A DNA stretch of 64,000 nt from Glutinoglossum americanum (taxonomy: Eukaryota > Ascomycota > Geoglossomycetes > Geoglossales > Geoglossaceae): positions 62,001-126,000 of the forward strand of contig JAGHQL010000037.1 in NCBI GenBank assembly GCA_020080175.1, written 5' to 3'. The notes beneath the pieces were generated by a model that was given only the letters and a program-made list of their open reading frames with translations, had not been told where the DNA came from and did no database searches. Of the stretch, positions 11,812-24,044 are shown piece after piece. Both the position numbers and the translations under genes were made by a program. The stretch's first letter is position 1; each line of letters begins with the position of its first letter.

Positions 11812-14800
11812 CGAATGCTGTCACTCAGTAGCCTTAACCCCGCTGGAGGAATTGGATCGATCAGGTTCCTAGGGCAGAAAAGGTAAACAGTGTTGCTACG
11901 ATACTATTCTCCGTTCTAGATGTCAGAGAAAGAACGGGAGGATAACGAAAGGTTGGGAGCATTCAATGCGGATGGCCGTTCGTATGCAGATGAGGATAAA
12001 GGAGTTATCTATTGCACGGGCGGGCGATGACTCCCAGCGAAGGAAGTGCAGGCTTAAATGTAATGACAATCAATCGGTCCGCTCAATTGTTATCGCGGCG
12101 TTGCAGCCAAGGCGTGGAGTCGAATCCAGTTGAACGCAGCGTAGTTTCGACGAGGATGAATGTAGATAGCCAAATGGTGCCGAATTGGAAGGGAATGGAA
12201 TGCTAAGAGTGCACTTGGGAAAGGAGACGGTGGCCAGCTCCAAGTCGGAGATGCAAAAAGGAAGTTGCAAATAGGAAAGAAGCTGAGAAAAGGTGGCAGT
12301 GGTGATGGATATCAACGCTTGCTTAACCAAGACAAAAAGCTTCTGCTATCTCCTGCCGGTTAGAATGTGCATGCTCCGCACTATGCCATCCACCATTAGA
12401 GTGCAGTACACCATGTTGACAACGCCCAGGGCCCTGGTTCGATACCTAATTCGGCCCCCTGTCCATTCGGCGTGGCCAAGGGTATGTGAGGGTGAAGCCA
12501 ACAGCTGTCATGGTAAACCTTCAGAAACATCGCCGCCTGGTCGCAGTCCAGGATGCCCAGCATTATCCTATCCAGCATTGTCCAAGATGATACTAGTACT
12601 GTACTCTACACCATGCTGCAGCGCCTGGCCGACCAATTCCAATCGCTGTCGACTCTGCTCACCAGCTATACTAACCAACGTGCTAACAACACCTCCAGCC
12701 ACAGAACCCTTGCTCCACGTTGTTATTGTGTTCTTAGAGGCTACGGAGCACGCAGTGAGCAAAAAGCAAGTAGGTGGCAAGCTCCCTGGGCCTGCCACTA
12801 GGAGACTTAAGGAGGGCGTCGAAAAGGGTTCAGCGTCGTTGCTCGCAGGAATACAATATTCGGTACAGGCGCCAGACGTGCGGGTCGGGGGAGAGACAAT
12901 TGTGCCCATTGCTTTTTGCTTAATGGGGTGACAGGTCTAAAGATTTACAACCAGACTTGCTAGCACTAGTAAGATTTTTGGCGAGTGCAAATTGGAGGAG
13001 GTGGAGATATGTCTCATCCTATCACAGCACAGCCCGTGCTCCTTTTTCTCACTTCCATTCCCCCCCGATTCCCACCAGGCTGGTTCCCCCCTGCGCGCGG
13101 CTTTTGCATTATGCACGTGAATTGAGGGTGTGTTACCTGCGTTTGGTTTATTTGACTTGCCGCGAGAACATCAACTCCACAGGCTAACCATCTACGTATT
13201 CGTTCTGTGCTGCGGACGATAGAACGAAGAAAGGCCATGCCCGACGCAATTGGCCATCACCAGAGGTTCCAGACCGCCGCCCCCTTTATGGTGCCCGTTT
13301 CCCCAAAACCATCACATTCTGTGTGCGTACCTATCTTCAGGTCCTTGCAAGAACCAAAAATACGTATTGGTATTCGCTCGGTTAACTGTCAGGGAGGGTG
13401 CTCGATGACTGGGATTAAGACCCTTCGTGCATCCGGTTCAGGGCGGCGACGTCAGCTCTAGTCCCGTCCAAGTCCAGTGACTTTTATTTTTTTTGGGGAG
13501 CAGACCCTCTCGATTGCCTGTGGGCGAATCTTCTGAGAGTGATCGATCTTCGGATGTTGGAGGCCTGCTTCAGCGATGTCGGGGATGGAACGCGCTAGTC
13601 CAGCGTTAGCAGGCCCGTGGGAATCAGCGACCAACCGAAACCCCACAGTTCTCCCAGTTCATCCTTACACGCAGGTACTACAATGGGATTACGCAGCACG
13701 AGCACTCTCCGCTCCAGCTCAGTGTGACACCGTTTTCGCCGAGCACGCAGGGCAGGTACTTTTCGAAACCCCGGATTGATGATCATGGATGCTCGTATGC
13801 CGTATGCGTCGTTCTGCAGTAGGCATGTCTGTAACGCTAGCGCGGGACTGGCGAAAGTCTAAAGGTTAAAATTCCAGACTTCTGAGAGGCAGAGCAAGAT
13901 GAGGAGATTGTGCTCAACGCCACTTTCTAGGTAACACTGGGAGAGGATGTCCGCGGTGGCTTCGATACCCTTCCAAAGAGGTCTCAGAGGAGCGGGCCCA
14001 TGTCCGTTCGCCTTGAGATTTACGAAATGAAAGCCTGCAACGCTATTTCTTCCACAAGAACCTACACGCATACATAATACCTACCTACATACATATATGC
14101 CTACGCCTATTTCTTACGCATCTCCTTTTATCCCGGGGTCTGACCCCATTTCTATTTTTGCAGGCATCTTACGTCGAACTCAAAGCCATACGTGAAGCGT
14201 AATGAAATCAGCACGTTAGACCGTTTCGTTGTGCTGCCCATACTCTTTCCAGCAGCGGGGACGATCACTCCTCGATGTTGATGCTGTGAAATTGGAACTC
14301 TTGCATGATTCCGAGACAATGGTGGGCCTGTTATGTGATATCGGTGCTCCTCGTGCAGGACTGATTATCTCCAAATCTCTCGCTTAGGCGTAGGCAACGT
14401 CCTCCGGGAATCGCACTTCACGTCCGGGAGCTGCAGCTATGGCAGCCAATAATGTTCGTTTGAGCCGTTGTGAAATGTTTCCTTCTTCCAGATACCAGGT
14501 ACCACACGGTCCACACAGTCCACACAGTATGGAAGACCCCTAAATTCGATAGAGTTCCCCTTTCCTGCTTCCAGCCCGGCCTCGGCCACGCTATCTTTAA
14601 TGGTCCTAGTGCTATAGCAGCCCAGGCATATACATAATCCTAAATAAAGGGTTTGACTTACTGCACGCTCGTTCACATTGTCTTTCCGGGATACCTCCGC
14701 TGCTTTTGGATCCATCAACAAACCCTTCACCCCTCTCATGTCAAGCCATGTTAGAGTAGAGGCGTACATGCACTACTCTCTTCGTTTGCCTGCACCTGGT

Positions 14801-16295
14801 GATCGGATCGGGACGTCAAAACCAATTTCATGCACAGCCCATTAGCGTTCCCCGTTGTTTGGACTGTTCAGCTCGTTAACGTCTCTCGGGTAGCCCTGTT
14901 TTGCTGGATACCACTTTGCGGTTGCACAGTCAGGGGCCGCTGTGGGTCTCTTCGTGAAACGTGACTTGGCTCGTGCATCCCCATTGCCGATATCTCGGGG
15001 ACCTGCTCGTCCGAAGCTGCCGACTATTGCAAAACAAGTCCGAGTGAGTATAGTATGCTCGGGTTAAGGGCGCCATCCGTGCGCGCTGACCAAATGATTG
15101 ATGATCTAGCAATATCAGAAAAGAGGTCGATGCCTTGGCCATTCCAAGGACCAGCTCCGTTCAACCGAAACGTGGAGGTTTTACGCGCGCCTAGTTCGCG
15201 CATATATTCATGTATCTCTCTGTGTGGCTCACCATGTTTTAAGTCTGATACTACTAGCGATTAACGATCATGCGTCCAAGCATGGTCCAAGTTTTCCTTT
15301 CCGCCATGAATTCAGTCTGATATCTCCATATTGCCCCGTTGAGGGCGACCAGGGAAGCTCAAAGCACAATCGGAGAACCGTTTCAACCCCGCAAGTGTCG
15401 GGGGATTCCAGAGTTCATCACAAGGAATGGCGCTCAGTCCGGCACTCATCTTCGGGCCGAGCCCGATCATATTTGGACGTCCCTTGAGACTAATGCCTCC
15501 TACCTCGTTGCTGAATCCAGGACAGGCATCATTCCGCCATCCGAGAGCGGAGTGGACGGCACATGGGGCCCGCTCTCTCAGTGCCAAGTCGCCGTTTCCA
15601 CATGATAGATCCCGTGAGAGATGCGAACTAAGCTGGAAGGGATTTTGTCTTCTCCGTCCTTCTCCGTCGCGAATCATATTCGTTGATACTAAGTGTATCT
15701 ATTGTACCATTCCGCCAGACAATAGCGTGCTACAGTCCATTGCCATTCGGCCATCCTGCCATGTTAACCCATATGGTCCACCAACACGACTCGACACTAC
15801 CAAAGCAAATCTGTTAGCCACACCAAACAGGTTTCCACCCTGGCATACGCTCCACAGCGGCGATGACGAGCAATTTGACGTGTGGCGGTGCAGATCTATG
15901 ACGTCACTCGATCCCAAAAATACCAAGATCCATACGCAACAAACAGAACCAACGCAAGATAAGCTCTACCGGTGAAGCCCCTAAGACGGATACAGGCTTG
16001 TGAGGCATGTGAAGATATTGTTGGAGCGTCGGTGGCCAGAAATGGCCACTAGTATAGCTCCATTCCGTGATGTAGGCAATACGTCAAACTATTCACGACG
16101 TTTCTAAGATGCTCATGTGCTAAGTATGGGGCATTGCGTAGGGCTCAAATCCCTATTTTCGAGGATACTTAAAGCAATCCCCTTTCCTACGATACCCACT
16201 CCTTTGAGTATCAATTAGCTCACCATCTACGTACAACTCCAAATTCAGAACTAAAACAACCTTCAAAAACCTATCTTCGTTTCAAATCAATCATC
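11812..16295. other. 4.5 kb spacer, no gene recognised
   Basis: No conserved protein or RNA gene was recognised. Open frames of 180-210 codons occur (for example + 12293-12931 and + 15427-15975). They have no domain, no clear start context and mixed composition, so I treat them as chance. The last 300 bases are the HSP12-type promoter. Confidence 0.45.
15978..16183 (+). promoter_or_regulatory. two STRE-like CCCCT elements upstream of the HSP12-type gene
   Basis: CCCCT occurs at 15978-15982 and 16179-16183, about 318 and 117 bases before the start codon. In yeast, Msn2/4-type C2H2 factors bind this stress response element at HSP12. Five-base motifs are common by chance, so the assignment rests on the gene identity and the proximity of the second copy. 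Confidence 0.35.
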
Positions 16296-16848
16296 ATGAC
16301 GGACGCAGGGTAAGGGGAATTCCCTTCACCCATTTTCATGACCCTAGCCAACCACTCAGTCGAGTAACCCTGACTGACATATCTCTTTCTCCTACAGACG
16401 CAAATCTGCCACAGACCAAATCCAGGAGAAAGTCACCCCTGACTCCCAGAAGTCCACCTTCTCCAAGGTCTCAGAGAGCATTTCCGGTACCGCCGACAAC
16501 TTCGCGAGTTCCGTTCAGCCTAGTAAGCATTCCTTTCCTCCTAATCTAATGTCAATACCCCAAAGGATAACTTTCTTAATATGCTCTATAGAGGACACCA
16601 AGTCCACCGGTCAGAAGATCACTGACTCCACCCGCTCAACTGCCGAATCTGCTCAAAAGAACGGCTCCGGTTGGACCCAATCTGTTAAGAATACTGCCGG
16701 GGACGCTTCCCAGACTGCATCTGAAAAGCTTGGCCAGGCCGGTACGTTCTCCAGCCCCTACTTCATTAACCAGGAATGACATTCTAACTTTTTTCTCATT
16801 CACCCAGCCAACTACATGTCGGGCGATTCCAACACCAACACGAAGTAA
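16296..16848 (+). CDS. HSP9/HSP12-family stress protein
   Basis: Exons 16296-16309, 16398-16522, 16592-16741 and 16808-16848 give 109 residues. The protein is small, hydrophilic and cysteine-free, and begins MTDAGRKSATDQIQEKV. This is the family hallmark of yeast HSP12 and fission yeast hsp9, small proteins induced by heat, osmotic stress and starvation that associate with the plasma membrane. Lys-, Ser-, Thr- and Gln-rich stretches (KITDSTRSTAESAQKNGSG) and a late SEKLGQAANYM segment fit an amphipathic, mostly disordered protein. The first exon has only 14 bases, a common layout in the filamentous fungal homologues. All four exons join in phase with consensus borders. Two STRE-like sites lie upstream. 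Confidence 0.9.
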
Positions 16849-18608
16849 ATTTCTTTACTTGCTCGGCGGATATCTACAGCTTTCTTGCCGTTGGTCGATA
16901 CTAGATTCGGTAGTTTAGCTAAACCGGTCTAGATTAGGTGATGTCTAGGTAATATTAATGAGAAGTTTGCGGGAACTGCTGCCTAAGATAGAATATCTGA
17001 CAAATGTGACGTGACCGATTTGCCCATGTCATTCAGTCGCCCCAGTGCCATATACCCCTAATTTGCTAACTTCCAGCCTCCATAAGCCTCCTAGAATATG
17101 TGTTCGGCCCCTCCTAACCTCTAGTTTGGCGAATTCCACTGTCACCTGGCTAGAGTGAAAATATCAGACTTTCCACGGAGGCATGCAATCCCATCAGTTG
17201 AGCAACGTTCTGGCTAACAGGTCCGAATACCGAGCGATAGCAGTAATTGCCGCTTTAAAAATATCGACCGGGGACGATATTGTAGTAGTGGATTTAGATC
17301 TGGCGGCCATGGATACCGGATACAGACGCCTCCTTTATATCTCTCTTTCCACAAGTATTAGCCACAGGCGAAGGCGAAACCCATCCGCCAACAGCACAAG
17401 AGAGGGGGCAAGAAAGAATAAGCCGAAAAAACCTACAAGTTGCACTATCACGCATGACTGAATTATAGAAAGAAGTCTCAGCACGTCCTCTTATATTGCG
17501 ACCCCCATTTGTTGCACGGGAAACAGATATGCATCGGAACCTCTTCCTATCACTAACTAAAGATAAATAACCTGATAAAAGATATTACCACATTTACTAT
17601 AAAGGAAACAGGTTCGGATTACCATACACAAGTGGATCCTTCCTAGTCCGCCTGCTCCCTACCTACGCCCCTATTGGGCACGATTTCATCCCCCTAGGTT
17701 TAGCTATTAGACCACCAAGCATTGAAAAAAAAAAAAAAACTTTGCAAACAACCTCGACCAACCCAGCCCACCAACCACGCGCCTCCATCCTCCCAAATAC
17801 ATGTGTGAAGTAACAGACGTTGGTTCCAAGCAACCAGCCGTCTGCACAACGCAGTAAAAGGGATAAACGAGACCTCAAGCTTCTACCCGAAATGTATCAT
17901 GGGACAAGATTCTGCGTAACGATGTTGGGGGGGGGGGGGGAGGTGGAGGCAGGCAACGACGCGGGTAACTCCCCTCCTGGACTACTTTTTTTTCTGCCGC
18001 ATCTTGCAGAGTAGGAACACAAGACATAGGGTGTCAGTGTGAAAACGATAAAGAATTCCGGGTGCCGAGATATGTAGATCTCCCGTCATCTGATGGCTTG
18101 GTTCTTATGGGCCTACATGACGGTTGTCATGTCCCAAAACGTGCGAGAACGGAGCTGGAGGGAACTCTTCGTTTATAATAACTGGTAGCGGTTGCTATTG
18201 GGTAAGTCAGTCATCGTTGCGCTAGAGCTAACGGTGGGCTTGATCGGGAATAAACATCTCGATGATAATATAAAAGTTAGGTTCAAGGTTCCGCGAGGCA
18301 TCCATTCCCTCTTCTGCAAACGTAGCTCGGGGCGCTGGTCTTTAGTTCCGTTCAGGGATAACAGAGAACCGTGAGAAAAAGTAAGGTCGAGACATGTATT
18401 CCACAACGGGAAAAGTTCTGAGTAGAGATCGGTTCCAGATTTTTGATTCCGTTTATTTCCTTTTAGCTAAAGGTCTTATCCGCTTTCCTCATTCAAACCT
18501 CTTCCGACTTTTGCACAGCGAATATCTCCTCCTGAAAACCAAAGCATGGGCATTGAGTACAGAACTTCGAAAACACAGGAGAAATTGTCAAATTGTATGA
18601 AACCTGAT
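16849..18608. other. spacer between HSP12-type gene and SUB2
   Basis: This holds the 3' end of the HSP12-type gene and the downstream region of SUB2. No conserved open frame is seen. A run of 14 A residues near 17725 and a run of 14 G residues at 17927-17940 are the only notable sequence features. Confidence 0.5.
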
Positions 18609-20640
18609 TCAGGTCGCCATATAGGTACTCGAATCAACCCCGCCTTCTGGGAACTCACTATAATACATATTCGTCAGTATTTTGATTTGTATGAGTTGAA
18701 TGTAGAAAGGGCAACATACGGAAGAGCTACTTCAAATCTCTTTTCAATTTGCTTTAGAACTTCCTCGTCCTCGTCACTGCTTACAAAGGAGATACTTAAC
18801 CCCTTAGTTCCGAATCTGCCCGCACGGCCCACGCGGTGTAGATACGAGTCGGCATCTGCGGGTAGGTCGTAGTTGATGGCAAGGTTGATACGCTCGATAT
18901 CAATGCCGCGACCGAAAACGTCCGTTGCGACGCATATACGCTTGTTGAATTCCTTGAATTCCTTGTAGCGTTTGATGCTGTTCCCGGTGTGAGACTTCGG
19001 CTTACATATGCGAAGAGAGGGAATACTGACCGTTCTTCTTGGGTAACTCCAGAGTGGACAGCAATGCTAGGGAAATTGCACTCCCTCAACAGTTTGTCTA
19101 GCTCCGTCGCCCTAAGCGTGCTCTTGACGAAGATGATAACCTGGTTGAAGTCAAGAGTATCAAGAAGTTCGTTTAATTTCCGATTCTTCTCTTTCTCATC
19201 AAGCTTGACGTAGTATTGTTGTAGGCCATGTAGCGTCAGCTTTGAGTCATCATCGACAAAGATTTCAAGAGGACTACGCATGAATTTCTTGCATATAGGG
19301 CGGATGTCCTTGGAAAGGGTAGCGCTAAACATCATAACCTGCTTTTGGGTCGGGGTGGCACGGAAGATTTCCTGGACATCGCGGCGCATATCTTAAGGAG
19401 AAAAACAGCTATTAGTTAGGTCCACACCTTTTATGTAATGGTGCAAAGACTTTACCCACCAATCTGGTCCAGCATCTTGTCACACTCATCTAGAACAAAA
19501 ACTTTGATGTTGCCCAATCGAAGGTTCTTGTCACGTACGAGAGCGTTCAGTCTACCGGGGGTAGCCACGATGACATGTGGATGCGTATCCTTATTCTTCA
19601 AGATCTCGACATCCTTCTGCATAGGTGTGCCACCGTAAAACACTGAAGTAATAACTTCTGGCATGTACTTGCTGAAACGCGCATATTCGTTCTTAATCTG
19701 ATAAGCCAGCTCGCGGGTATGGCACATGACGAGAACGGAGGTTTCACCGGGAACCGGATCAACGAGTTGAAGCGTGGTAAGGACGAAGACTGCGGTCTTA
19801 CCAAGACCCGACTTGGCCTGACAAAGCACGTCGGTACCGAGAATAGCCTGAGGGATAGCGATTTGCTGAACTGTATAGATAAATCGAGGCGGATGTTAGA
19901 TTTGGTTCGTCCCTCAATAGTTTGCAATAACGACGAGCAATCCATCGCAAGGTCCATCCATCTCGCAATAGAAATTGCAACGTAAACAAGCACGCAAACC
20001 GTTCTCTGCGTATACAACTGATAAACTCCAAGCAAAAGTTATTTCGTGGAGCAGAGAGGCGGGCAGTGGTCCGTAAACCATGCAATCGTATCTACCGAGT
20101 GGCGTGGTGCGGGCAGGTTCGGGGAGTCTCTTTTTTCCGACGCTGAAATATCCCGAGAACTCGCGTTCACCATCAATGGCGAAGAGTCTCACATCTTTCA
20201 TTTCGAGCAGATATTTTGGCGTGATCGCCTCCTGCAGTCGACGCACAGGATGGTGATAGTGATGCCTGAGATCTCCCCGTACCGCCCGCGAACTCGGAAG
20301 GGTAGCGATGTGACAGTGGCTGCGGAGATGGATGGACACTTGGAGAGGGACGGAGTGGAAGTTATGGGGAGGAAAGAGACTGACCCTCCGAAGGATGCTC
20401 GAAACCGCAGTCGGTAATAGCGCGGATAAGTTCCGGCTTCAATAAGAAATCGCGGAACCCGGTGGAATGAATGCCGACATAGCTGCCTTTTTTATCTGGG
20501 TTGCCTCCAGTAACGGTCAGGTCGCCTTTTTTGGCCTCGCCATTTGAGGCGCCAGCTGCACCAGCAGTCGTGGTTGCAGCTGCGTTAGTGGTATTAAACT
20601 CGTCGTCGGAGTAGTCGATGAGGTCTTCTTCGTGAGACAT
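18609..20640 (-). CDS. SUB2: ATP-dependent RNA helicase SUB2 (mRNA export, splicing)
   Basis: Exons (minus strand) 20640-20385, 19870-19460, 19391-19031, 18977-18720 and 18657-18609 give 444 residues, matching yeast Sub2 (446). Sub2/UAP56 is a DEAD-box protein that acts in spliceosome assembly and, within TREX, in packaging mRNA for nuclear export. Motifs present: [14 protein letters not shown] (Q-motif region), Walker A AKSGLGKT (104-111), ATPGR, DECD (213-216, typical of this subfamily rather than DEAD), SAT (245-247), and [13 protein letters not shown]. The protein ends in a short acidic/hydrophobic tail, [15 protein letters not shown]. Introns 2-4 are 53-68 bases but intron 1 is 514 bases. 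The gene shares a 433-base divergent promoter region with RPR2. Confidence 0.97.
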
Positions 20641-21073
20641 GCTGGCAAATGTGTGTGAAGTCGGCTGTATGGCGAGGGTATTGAGATATGTTGCGGGATA
20701 ACTCTTAGATAGGTTAATCGAGGAACGTAGATGTGAATGTATGGCAGCCTTGTTGACAGCCTTGTTGACTGGTGACGCGTAAAATAGTATGAAAAGATGC
20801 GAGCAAGAGCAGATTCGATCAAATCAAGGATGAGGACGCTGGAAGCGGAGTGCGGCGCTTTGATGGAGACGCTAGCTCGGTTTTGCAGTGGATAGATGAA
20901 AGAAGCTGATGAAAGAAAAATGAAGGTTCAGCGACGAGGCAAAAGGAGGAAGGCGATGATTGCGGCTCGGCTGATATTCTAACCTAAGTTGGGTTAGCGC
21001 GCCGAGCTCGACATCTCTATTGCTCTCCAACGCACAAGGCATTTGCAACCATCGACAACACGTTGGGGCAAAG
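20641..21073. promoter_or_regulatory. shared upstream region of SUB2 and RPR2
   Basis: The 433 bases separate two divergently transcribed RNA-processing genes and must contain both promoters and leaders. No TATA box is evident. I did not identify a specific factor site. Confidence 0.5.
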
Positions 21074-21763
21074 ATGGGTAAGGGGAAGCCCACGAAAACG
21101 GCTGCAGGTGTTACAAACAAGCATCTCTATGCGAGGGCATCATATCTTTATCAGGCAGCGTCATACCTATCTACGCAACATGCCCATCAGATTCCAAGCC
21201 CATCCTCAGATGTACACACAAACGTCAGCGTCACCCAAGAAGATCGTCCAGGGCTTGTATCTATTCCTGATATCGGAAGCACGGAGCAAGATGAAATGGT
21301 CTTAAGCGATGGCCTGTCGACAACTTTCCAGGGATCCCAGCACAACAAACCTACTTCCTGGCCGACTCACAACCTACCTCTTTCACGTCATCTTCTTTCC
21401 AACCTCCGCACGATTTCCCACAAAGGCCAGATCCGGCTTTCGCCAAGTATAAAACGCTCTATCTGTAAGAGGTGCGAATCTCTTCTCATTCCAGGGTGTT
21501 CGTCTACACATAGAGTGGAAAATCAAAGCCGAGGGGGCAAGAAACCATGGGCAGATGTGCTTGTTGTACGATGCAGCGCTTGCGGAACTGAAAAGCGCTT
21601 CCCGGCTGGTGCGAAGAAGAATCCGAAGAGGGAGCTGCGAGCAAGAGGAGATGGACTGGCGAGCGCAAGGGAAGGCGGAGGCAAAGACGAGCGAGAAGAG
21701 TATGTGCTGTGGAGCGAGCGGCCAGATGTTGTTATAAAATCTAAGTTAGAAAATACGGCATGA
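21074..21763 (+). CDS. RPR2: RNase P/MRP subunit, Rpr2/Rpp21 family
   Basis: A single exon encodes 229 residues. Rpr2/Rpp21 is a zinc-ribbon protein subunit of nuclear RNase P, which trims the 5' leader of pre-tRNAs. The start at 21074 is chosen because it is the first ATG in frame and gives the conserved MGKGKP N terminus. A helical block NKHLYARASYLYQAASYL is followed, after a spacer of about 70 residues, by SRHLLSNLRTISHKGQIRL. The two zinc-binding pairs are C131-x2-C134 (CKRC) and C167-x2-C170 (CSAC), the latter in VVRCSACGTEKRFP. The C-terminal tail is basic and charged. The spacer is longer than in yeast Rpr2, which is common in filamentous fungi. It could instead be the related MRP-only protein Snm1, but the block order fits Rpr2/Rpp21 better. 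Confidence 0.9.
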   Translation: MGKGKPTKTAAGVTNKHLYARASYLYQAASYLSTQHAHQIPSPSSDVHTNVSVTQEDRPGLVSIPDIGSTEQDEMVLSDGLSTTFQGSQHNKPTSWPTHNLPLSRHLLSNLRTISHKGQIRLSPSIKRSICKRCESLLIPGCSSTHRVENQSRGGKKPWADVLVVRCSACGTEKRFPAGAKKNPKRELRARGDGLASAREGGGKDEREEYVLWSERPDVVIKSKLENTA

Positions 21764-22165
21764 CACATTAGACCGAAGGATTACCGCTGCTGACACAAGG
21801 AAATCCCATGCCGGGTGGGAAAAGACCTGTTGCTCTTGCAGCGCTGATAATTAAGTTAAGAGGCATTGTATTATGTGTGTGTATTTCGTATGTGAAAACA
21901 GAGATCTTGTGTCACACTTATGCTTTAGATCGATTCGCTTTGACAGATTGGTGGCCATGTTCGGGGACTCTTAAAGTGGTGATACAGTGGAGGTACGTAG
22001 CGGGATTTTTTACTGCCGTCCTTCACCGCTTTTGTAATCCCGTGATTAGTTCTGAAGCTTTGATTCGCGACAACTGAATTTGTTACGACCAAGGGCAAGA
22101 CGCCACTCGAACTCGCAAGCTATCTTAACGTTCCTTACGGATGTCCCTCCGAGCGTGTAGTATAT
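21764..22165. other. spacer upstream of acid phosphatase gene
   Basis: About 400 bases with no open frame of note. It should contain the RPR2 3' end and the phosphatase promoter. Confidence 0.5.
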
Positions 22166-24044
22166 ATGCCGAATGGGAACATGCGAACTGTCTCTGGCCT
22201 TGTTCTTACTGTTTCTGCGATAATATGCCTCTACGGTTCTATCGTATTCCTTCTTACGCCCACCTCATTCCAGCTCCTTAACTCCGGCTCAAGACCCAAG
22301 TATGAACCATTCTCGCTAGCCGCTTTCTATCGAGGTGTCCCTTATACTAGTAGCTGGCGAAGCTGGTGGCATCCGGAGCGAGAAGGTGAGCCTTCGATTG
22401 ATGAAGACTGGAATCTTTTGTATCATCTCGGGGGGAATGGGCCGTGGGTTGAGAAGGTGGATGGAATAGTGGACGGAGGGATTGGGGTGCCAGAAGGCTG
22501 TAAAGTGCGGCAAGTGCATATGGTGGGTGGCAGCTTACTAGCATCTAGTCAGAGAATGGGATGTATATGGCCGCTAATACTTGTCGTCAAACTATAGATG
22601 TCGCGGCACGCGGAACGATTTCCTACCAAGAGCTCTGGCAGCCGTAAGTTGCCTATTCTATCTCAAGTCTTCTCAGCCCGCTGGCAGGTAAGAAGAGACT
22701 TGTAGCTGACGTGAAGACGAAGGAATGCTCGATCTCCTTAAACGTATTAAAGAGTCAAAGCAAAAGCTGATAGGCGACCTTGAATTCGCCAATGACTGGG
22801 AGTACTTCACGCAAGGTTAGCCAGCTTAGTCGTAATCAGCTGTCGCTGCTGACAGTGTTTGCAGATCCCGACAATCATTTCGAGCAGTTGACAAGCACAG
22901 GGCCCTTCGCCGGGACGCTGGAAGCTTTCACTACCGGAGTCAAGCTTCGCACAAGATATAGCCACCTCTTGGGCGATTCTGGAGTAGAGAAGATGCGCCT
23001 TTGGGGAAGTGATTCAGACCGTGTCATTGATACTGCACGGTATTTCAGCGCTGGTCTTTTCGGCTTGGATTGGCAACACGCTGCGGAACTCATTGTTATC
23101 CCAGAGGCAGCCGACTTGGGCGCCGATACTCTGACACCTACCGCTACGTGCTCCGCATATCTCAGAAATCTTACATTTGGTCATGATTATGGTGCTCGTA
23201 TGTTGGAAAGGTTCCAATCAACGTATCTAGGGCTTGTTGGAGATCGACTCCAAGAGCAGAATCCGCACATGCATTTTAATGATAGCGAAATTTACAGCAT
23301 GCAAGAGATGTGTGGGTTTGAAACGACCGTCAGGGGAAGCAGCAAGTGGTGTGATGTGTTTACACGTGCGGACTGGCTAAATTTTGAATATGCGCGGGAT
23401 GTGATCCATTACTACCGTTCTGGGTGAGCCCCTCCCCCTTCCGTGAGGTTCGGGTTTAGTTTTGAAGAGAGAACGAACAAACCGCTGACACCCCTAATAT
23501 CAATGTAGACCAGGGAATCCGTGGGGTCCCGTCATGGGATGGCTGTGGCTAAATGCAACGGCAACTCTTCTTACTCAGGGTCCGCGGGCCGGCCGGCTCT
23601 TTTTCAGTTTGTGAGTATTTGCCCAGCCCTTCGGGAGGCAACCAGCGAGAGTCTGACATTCAGATAAGTACCCACGATTCAGATATAATCTCGATGATAT
23701 CAACGCTGGACATATTTATTGACAGCCAAGGTCTCCCTACTGACCGAATCCTTACTGCACGCAACTGGCGCACGTCGCAGATGACGCCCATGGGTGGCCG
23801 AGTTATCTTCGAGAGGCTCACTTGCTCTGAGGACTCAGGTGGTGCTGAACAGTCGTATCTGCGCATCAATATCAACGACGGCATCGTTGAGATCCCTCAT
23901 TGCAGTACTGGACCGGGAAGTAGCTGCCCTCTCGAGAAGTTTGTCACCTCGGTGATGCAAAAGGGGAAGGAGCTTGGAGACTTTCGAGAGAAATGCCACC
24001 TCACTGAAGACTTACCGGACCGGATAACCTTTCTACACCAGTGA
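22166..24044 (+). CDS. histidine acid phosphatase (clade 2), membrane-anchored
   Basis: Exons 22166-22522, 22598-22643, 22723-22815, 22865-23423, 23509-23610 and 23669-24044 give 510 residues. The family hydrolyses phosphomonoesters, including phytate, through a phosphohistidine intermediate. A hydrophobic segment at about residues 9-30 follows a short N terminus, suggesting a signal anchor and a lumenal or cell-surface catalytic domain. Conserved fungal blocks are LYHLGGNGPW and VPEGCKVRQVHM. The active-site motif spans the second exon as RHAERFP (122-128, nucleophile His123); the usual form is RHGxRxP, so Ala replaces Gly. The proton donor motif is THD (387-389) within LFFSFTHDSDI. Several cysteines for disulfides are present. 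The acceptor of intron 2 is ambiguous by six bases (22716 or 22722); both keep the frame. Substrate cannot be told from sequence. Confidence 0.9.

Noticed and set aside
12380-12470. tRNA-like GGTTCGATACC
   Set aside because: The T-stem cannot form and no acceptor or anticodon stems fit. Similar TTCGA words near 32655 and 60150 also failed.
12293-12931. 212-codon plus-strand open frame
   Set aside because: No recognised motif and irregular composition. Frames of this length are expected by chance when alternative starts are allowed in a 64 kb window.
17927-17940. Run of 14 G residues
   Set aside because: A simple homopolymer in non-coding sequence. It could also be a sequencing artefact and gives no functional clue.
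21020-21073. 18-residue N-terminal extension of RPR2
   Set aside because: The extension begins with TTG; the family N terminus MGKGKP begins at the ATG at 21074.
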